Shown piece by piece: positions 5,408 through 9,557 of a stretch of DNA of 9,557 bases. The DNA is taken from NCBI GenBank assembly GCA_903863315.1, contig CAIPBN010000305.1:1-9557 (forward strand). The letters are read 5' to 3'. Source of the stretch: an uncultured Verrucomicrobiota bacterium. GTDB lineage: Bacteria; Verrucomicrobiota; Verrucomicrobiia; Limisphaerales; SXTU01. Both the position numbers and the translations under genes were made by a program. The stretch's first letter is position 1. Each line of letters starts with the position of its first letter. Below the pieces are notes generated by a model. That model was not told where the DNA came from, made no database searches, and worked only from the letters and a program-made list of their open reading frames with translations.

Positions 5408-8400
5408 CTACTCATCTCCACTGTCTCCGCCACCCTTCCGCTCCCAGGCGCGGCGCTGGCGTTCGGGTGGCGTGGTGTCCACCTTCGCGTAGTAGGTTTC
5501 CTCGCCGAGGAGTTTGTCCACGGCGCGTTGGAAAGCGAGGGTCGGGGCGACGGCGTAGCGTTCGTGGGTTTCGATGAAGAGCGGCGGTGCGTCGGGATAG
5601 CGGAAGCAGAGGAAGAGCGGGCACTTGCCGCGATGCGTCTCGACGAGCGCGCGGGTGGCTTCGAGTTTCGCGCCGTCCACGTGCGCGGGGTAGAGGCGGA
5701 GGTGGACTTGCTTGGTGAATTTCCGTGGCGCGTCTTCCAGCGGCATGATTTCGCTGGGGAAGAGCTTGGGTTTGTCCTCGTCGTTGTTGACTTCGCCGAC
5801 GACGAGCAGGGCTTTGCCGCTGACGAGGTGCTCGCGATACTTGTCGTAGTTCTCGTTCATCAACAGCATCGAGAACGTGCCTTCCAAATCCTCCAGCGTT
5901 ACCATCGCGTAGGGCTTGCCGGACTTCTTGCTCATGCCCTGTTGCACTGCGCCGACCATCCCGCCGATGCGGGTCATGGTGCGCGGCGTGAGCGTCTTGG
6001 CGGTGGTGGAGTTGTGCAGGCAAAACTTTTCGAGGAGCGGCGCGAGCGGCGTGAGCGGGTGGCCGGTGACGTAGAAGCCCAACAGCTCTTTCTCGTGCGC
6101 GAGCAGCTCGTGCTGCGGCCACTCGGGCAGTTGCGTGGTCTTCTCGACCTTGGCGGCGGCGGGCTCCTCCATCATGCCGAAGAGCGAAACCTGGCCGCGC
6201 ACGCGGTCGGCGGCCGCGCTGGCGGCGCGAGCCATCACGCGGTCGAGCACCGCGAACATCGAGGCGCGCGTCTCGCCGAAGCTGTCGCACGCGCCGCACT
6301 TGATAAGGGCTTCGAGGGTCTTGCGGGTGACGGTGCGCGAGTCCACGCGCTCGCAGAAGTCGGTGAGGCTGGTGAACTTCCCGCCCTTGTCGCGGGCCTC
6401 GATGATGCCTTTCACAGCGGCTTCGCCCACGCCCTTGATGGCGGCGAGGCCGAAGCGAATGGCTTGCTTCGGGGGTTCTGAGTTCTGAGCTTTGAGTTTC
6501 GAGTTGGCCGGGAAGAAGAACGCCTGCCCGTCGTTCACATCCGGCGGGAGCACTTCCACGCCGAGGGCCTTGGCTTCATCGAGGACAATCTTCAGCTTCT
6601 CCTGCGTCCCCATGTCGTTCGTCATCATCGCGCTGAGGAACTCGACCGGGTAGTTGCCCTTCAGATACGCGGTCTGATACGCGACGATGGCGTAGGCGGC
6701 GGCGTGCGACTTGTTGAAGCCGTAGCCCGCGAACTTCTCCAGCAAATCGAAAATCTGGTTCGCTTTGGACTCGGGGATGTTGTTCCGCTCCTTCGCGCCC
6801 TTCACGAAGAGCTTGCGGTGCTGGGCCATCTCCTCGGCCTTCTTCTTGCCCATCGCGCGCCGCAGCAAGTCCGCGCCGCCGAGCGTGTAACCGGCGAGGA
6901 TTTGCGCGGCCTGCATCACCTGCTCCTGGTAGATGAGCACGCCGTAGGTTTCCTTGGAAATGCTCTCCAAGAGCGGGTGCTCATACTCGATGGCGACTTC
7001 GCCGTGGCGGCGCTTGATGAAGTCGGGAATGAGGTCCATCGGGCCGGGGCGGTAGAGCGCCACGAGCGCGGTAATGTGCTCGACGGAACTGATTTGGAAC
7101 TTCCGGCACAGGTCGCGCATCCCGCCAGATTCCAACTGGAAGATGCCGACCGTGTTACCCTTGTTGAGCAGGTCGTAAGCCTTCGCGTCGTCGAGCGGCA
7201 GGTCGTCCACGGCGATGGTGACGCCCTGCGTCTGCTTCACCATGTCGCAGACGTTGCGGATGACGGTGAGCGTCTTGAGCCCGAGGAAGTCCATCTTCAG
7301 CAGGCCGAGGTCGCCCACGGGACCCATCGGGTATTGCGTGACGATGGTGCCGTCCTCGTCCTGCCTGAGCGGCAGGAGGTTCACCAGCGGTTGGTCGCCG
7401 ATGACGACGCCGGCGGCGTGAACGCTCGAGTTGCGCGCGATGTCTTCGAGCACGAACGCGTTGTCCACCAACTCGCGCGTGACCTCCTCGGTGTCGTAGG
7501 CGGTCTTGAGTTCCGCTGACTGTTTCAGCGCCTTGGCCAAATCCATCTTCAGCTCGGCGGGCACCATCTTGGCCAGCCGGTCGCACTCGCCGTAGCTCAG
7601 GCCCATCACGCGGCCCACGTCGCGGATGACGCTCTTCGCGCCCATCGTGCCGAAGGTGATGATTTGCGCGACGGACTCGCGGCCATACTTCTGCCGCACA
7701 TACTCGATGACATCGGCGCGCCGGTCGTCGGCGAAGTCGATGTCAATGTCGGGCGGGTTGACGCGCTCGGGGTTGAGGAAGCGCTCGAAGAGCAGGTTGT
7801 AACGGATGGGGTCAACGTTCGCGATGTCCAGCAGGTAGGTGACAATCGAGCCAGCCGCGCTACCGCGCGCCACGCACGCAACGCCCATTTCGCGACCCTT
7901 CGCGACGAAGTCCGCCGTGATGAGGAAGTAGCTGATGAACCCGGTCTTCTCGATGACGGTGAGTTCGAGCTGGAGGCGGTCGATGATGAGCTTGATGGCG
8001 GCGGCGACCTCCGGGTGCTGATGGAGAGTTTCGGGAGTGTTCAGTGACCAGTGTTCAGTGTTCAGTTTGGAACCTTCGGCGGCAGGTGTGCCCTCGCCTG
8101 ACTGAACACTGGATACTGAAGACTGATTACTGGTCAGCGTCGGCAGCTTCCGCGGCTCCCGAATTCCTTCGACCACGAACTCCTTCCCGACCGCCTTCAC
8201 ATCGAGCGTGTAGCGGCGGCCCAGGCCCTCAGCCAGCAACTTCCGCAAGTAGCCTTCGCGCGTGTAAGCCTCCGGCGGGTGGAAGACCGGGTAGTGCAGC
8301 GTCTTGAAGTCGAACTCCACGTTGCACTTCTCCGCGACCTCCACGGTGTTCGTCACCGCCTCGGGCACCTCGGCGAAGAGCGCTTTCATCTCGTCCGCGC

Positions 8401-9154
8401 TGCGCAGGTAAAACTGGCCGGGCACATAGCGCGGCTTCGTGTCCGACAAGTTCACCTGCCGCCCGATGCACACGAGGCAATCGTGCGCGGCGGAGTGGCC
8501 CTTCTCGACGTAGTGAACGTCGTTGGTCGCGACCAGCTTGAGGCCGAAGTCCTTGGCCCACGGAATCAAGTGGCGGTTCACCTTCGCCTGCTCGGGGATG
8601 CCGTGGTTCTGGAGTTCGAGGTAAAAATTCTCCGCGCCAAACGTCTGCTTGAACCAGTCCACGGACTCGCGGGCCTTGTCCACCTGATCGTGGATGAGGT
8701 GCTGGCAAATCTCGCTCGCGAGACAGCCGGAAAGCGCGATGAGACCCTCGTGGTGCTGGGTGAGCAGCTCCTTGTCCACGCGCGGTTTGTAGTAAAAGCC
8801 TTCGAGATGCGCCTTGGTGACCAGCTTGACGAGGTTCTTGTAGCCGTCCTCGTCCTTCGCCAGCAGGAGCAGGTGCTGATATACCTCCTTGCCGCCGCCA
8901 CCGGAACCAGCCTTTTTCTCCCGCCGGTCGCCATGCGCCACATACACCTCGCAGCCGATGATGGGCTTGATGCCCTTGTCGCGGACGGCCTTGTAGAAGT
9001 CCACCGCGCCGTAAAGCACGCCGTGGTCCGTTATGGCCATCGAGTGAAACTTCAGGTCGTGTGCGCGCTCGGCAAGCTTGTCCAAGCGGCACGCGGCATC
9101 CAGGAGCGAATACTCCGTGTGCAGGTGCAGGTGGACAAAATCAGCGTGCGACAT
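5408..9154 (-). CDS. dnaE: DNA polymerase III alpha subunit, DnaE1 type with PHP domain
   Basis: The replicative polymerase that extends DNA chains in the holoenzyme; 1248 residues against about 1160 in E. coli. An N-terminal PHP domain (1 to about 290) shows HLHTEYSLLD (10-19), ITDHG (41-45), GCEVY (67-71), His94, LSGC (141-144) and NDVH (211-214). Polymerase active-site aspartates are Asp469 and Asp471 in PPDIDIDF and Asp622 in LLKMDFLGLKT. A helix-hairpin-helix region starts near FGLAAIKGVGE (901-911), a clamp-binding QVSLF lies at 988-992, and an OB fold spans about 1061-1140. The ATG at 9152-9154 gives the normal N-terminus; the frame stays open to 9484 but crosses a mobile element. There is no Shine-Dalgarno sequence. 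Two repeat insertions lengthen it: about residues 335-380 before LELTVIEKTGF, and about 884-895 before AIRFGLAAIKG. Both sites are between conserved blocks and preserve the frame, so the protein should be functional. Confidence 0.97.
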   Translation of the reverse strand: MSHADFVHLHLHTEYSLLDAACRLDKLAERAHDLKFHSMAITDHGVLYGAVDFYKAVRDKGIKPIIGCEVYVAHGDRREKKAGSGGGGKEVYQHLLLLAKDEDGYKNLVKLVTKAHLEGFYYKPRVDKELLTQHHEGLIALSGCLASEICQHLIHDQVDKARESVDWFKQTFGAENFYLELQNHGIPEQAKVNRHLIPWAKDFGLKLVATNDVHYVEKGHSAAHDCLVCIGRQVNLSDTKPRYVPGQFYLRSADEMKALFAEVPEAVTNTVEVAEKCNVEFDFKTLHYPVFHPPEAYTREGYLRKLLAEGLGRRYTLDVKAVGKEFVVEGIREPRKLPTLTSNQSSVSSVQSGEGTPAAEGSKLNTEHWSLNTPETLHQHPEVAAAIKLIIDRLQLELTVIEKTGFISYFLITADFVAKGREMGVACVARGSAAGSIVTYLLDIANVDPIRYNLLFERFLNPERVNPPDIDIDFADDRRADVIEYVRQKYGRESVAQIITFGTMGAKSVIRDVGRVMGLSYGECDRLAKMVPAELKMDLAKALKQSAELKTAYDTEEVTRELVDNAFVLEDIARNSSVHAAGVVIGDQPLVNLLPLRQDEDGTIVTQYPMGPVGDLGLLKMDFLGLKTLTVIRNVCDMVKQTQGVTIAVDDLPLDDAKAYDLLNKGNTVGIFQLESGGMRDLCRKFQISSVEHITALVALYRPGPMDLIPDFIKRRHGEVAIEYEHPLLESISKETYGVLIYQEQVMQAAQILAGYTLGGADLLRRAMGKKKAEEMAQHRKLFVKGAKERNNIPESKANQIFDLLEKFAGYGFNKSHAAAYAIVAYQTAYLKGNYPVEFLSAMMTNDMGTQEKLKIVLDEAKALGVEVLPPDVNDGQAFFFPANSKLKAQNSEPPKQAIRFGLAAIKGVGEAAVKGIIEARDKGGKFTSLTDFCERVDSRTVTRKTLEALIKCGACDSFGETRASMFAVLDRVMARAASAAADRVRGQVSLFGMMEEPAAAKVEKTTQLPEWPQHELLAHEKELLGFYVTGHPLTPLAPLLEKFCLHNSTTAKTLTPRTMTRIGGMVGAVQQGMSKKSGKPYAMVTLEDLEGTFSMLLMNENYDKYREHLVSGKALLVVGEVNNDEDKPKLFPSEIMPLEDAPRKFTKQVHLRLYPAHVDGAKLEATRALVETHRGKCPLFLCFRYPDAPPLFIETHERYAVAPTLAFQRAVDKLLGEETYYAKVDTTPPERQRRAWERKGGGDSGDE
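6475..6502. repeat. Four-unit heptamer array inside dnaE
   Basis: Consecutive 7-base units GTTCTGA (6475-6481), GTTCTGA (6482-6488), GCTTTGA (6489-6495) and GTTTCGA (6496-6502) are followed by a partial GTT. On the coding strand this gives SKLKAQNSE around residues 885-893, a polar stretch immediately before the conserved AIRFGLAAIKG. Because 7 is not a multiple of 3, the repeats contribute unrelated residues in each unit, and flanking bases must restore the frame. Confidence 0.7.
8039..8136. repeat. Composite inverted heptamer element inserted in dnaE
   Basis: The left arm has four 7-base units ending in CAGT: GTTCAGT, GACCAGT, GTTCAGT and GTTCAGT (8039-8066). The right arm has five units beginning ACTG: ACTGAAC, ACTGGAT, ACTGAAG, ACTGATT and ACTGGTC (8101-8135). 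The arms are inverted with respect to each other; 8045-8066 pairs with 8115-8136 at 19 of 22 positions. Between them lies a 34-base centre with a small GGCA/TGCC hairpin and the string GTGTGCCCTCGCCTGAC (8086-8102), shared with the spacer element at 5353-5367. The element is translated in frame as part of a Ser/Asn/Thr-rich insert, about residues 340-372 of DnaE. Confidence 0.75.
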
Positions 9155-9166
9155 GGGAGGAAAAGT

Positions 9167-9200
9167 CTTCGCGCTTGCGCGGGGGTTGTCTAGCGCGAAG
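9167..9200. promoter_or_regulatory. Inverted repeat in the dnaE leader, possible operator or promoter
   Basis: CTTCGCGCT (9167-9175) and AGCGCGAAG (9192-9200) are perfect 9-bp complements around a 16-base centre, starting 13 bases upstream of the dnaE ATG. A weak minus-strand promoter overlaps it: TTGCGA and TAGACA (9192-9187) with 16 bp between. Control of dnaE by this site is an inference only. Confidence 0.3.
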
Positions 9201-9244
9201 GCGTGAACTCGCAAGGCGGTTTCAAAAGGCCGGGCCGCCGCTAA

Positions 9245-9516
9245 GAGCCTGTCTGAAAATTGGGAGGGATTCTGTTTTCGTGGGCAAGGCCAGATGGTAA
9301 GGCGCGACGAAAGAGGATACCCGCAGCGGTCGCTGACTGAGGAGCAACGCCGCCAGGTGGCCTTCCCCACGAAAACCCTGCGGGCGGCGCGGTCTTTTGG
9401 CGCTCGCCGGCGTTGGCTCAACCGTCCCAGCCCGTGCGGGGATGCTCCGGTCTCGCCGCCTTGGCCAACGCCAAAATCCCGCACCGCAGGACCCCTCCCA
9501 ATTTTCAGACAGGCTC
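9245..9516. mobile_element. 272-bp foldback/MITE-like element with perfect terminal inverted repeats and TAA duplication
   Basis: The ends are perfect 24-bp inverted repeats (9245-9268 and 9493-9516) beginning GAGCCTGTCTGAAAATTGGG, with TAA directly repeated outside them (9242-9244 and 9517-9519), the expected scar of a 3-bp target duplication. No transposase is encoded. The interior folds as well: 9275-9292 pairs with 9358-9375 at 17 of 18 positions, and 9377-9402 pairs imperfectly with 9469-9490, including TTTTGGCG with CGCCAAAA. The whole element could thus form a stem with two side arms. A 3-bp TNA-type target and GAGCC ends recall IS5-related elements, so mobilisation in trans by such a transposase is plausible but unproven. 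It lies 90 bp upstream of dnaE. Confidence 0.85.
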
Positions 9517-9557
9517 TAAGAACTTCGCCGCTGCACCTGCCGGATGACCTGTGGCAG

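Noticed and set aside
5315..6481. 388-codon open frame on the plus strand
   Set aside because: Antisense to the dnaE C-terminal region; no recognisable domain.
6704..7519. 271-codon open frame on the plus strand
   Set aside because: Antisense to conserved polymerase motifs of dnaE; composition typical of a shadow frame.
8039..8136. CRISPR-like array
   Set aside because: The units are only 7 bp with no spacers and the arms are inverted, unlike direct repeats of about 25-37 bp separated by unique spacers.
9155..9484. N-terminal extension of the dnaE frame to 9484
   Set aside because: The frame merely stays open through the foldback element; the standard DnaE N-terminus starts at the ATG at 9152-9154.

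Overview
The window is GC-rich, about 60% or more by eye, and holds five protein genes. Gene content, the near absence of Shine-Dalgarno sequences and the abundance of small repeat insertions inside genes suggest a Verrucomicrobiota-like bacterium (Pedosphaera/Limisphaerales type). That assignment rests on recall and style, not on a marker gene tree. No rRNA, tRNA or CRISPR array was seen.

Layout: (1) 1-647, minus strand, a D-amino acid transaminase cut off by the window edge. (2) 711-2267, minus, a probably exported seven-bladed SBBP-type beta-propeller protein. (3) 2364-2834, minus, a small hotdog-fold acyl-CoA thioesterase with a candidate intrinsic terminator behind it. (4) 2835-3028, a divergent promoter region with a hairpin. 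(5) 3029-5311, plus, a polytopic membrane protein fused to a spermidine-synthase-like domain. (6) 5312-5407, a convergent spacer filled by an inverted repeat. (7) 5408-9154, minus, dnaE, the catalytic alpha subunit of DNA polymerase III, with a complete-looking PHP metal site. (8) 9245-9516, a 272-bp foldback/MITE-like element with perfect 24-bp terminal inverted repeats and a TAA target duplication, upstream of dnaE. The last 41 bases hold nothing recognisable.

The genes do not form one pathway. dnaE is core replication, the transaminase probably serves D-amino acid/peptidoglycan metabolism, and the rest are accessory or poorly defined.

The striking feature is the load of small repeats, several of them inside coding sequence and in frame. 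They include period-7 tandem arrays in dnaE (two sites), in the membrane protein and at the doubtful N-terminus of the propeller gene, and a 72-bp palindrome in the membrane protein. Two composite elements, one inside dnaE and one in the convergent spacer, share a central core of about 15-17 bp but carry different short-repeat arms in inverted orientation. That shared core with differing arms is the best candidate here for an undescribed class of interspersed element.
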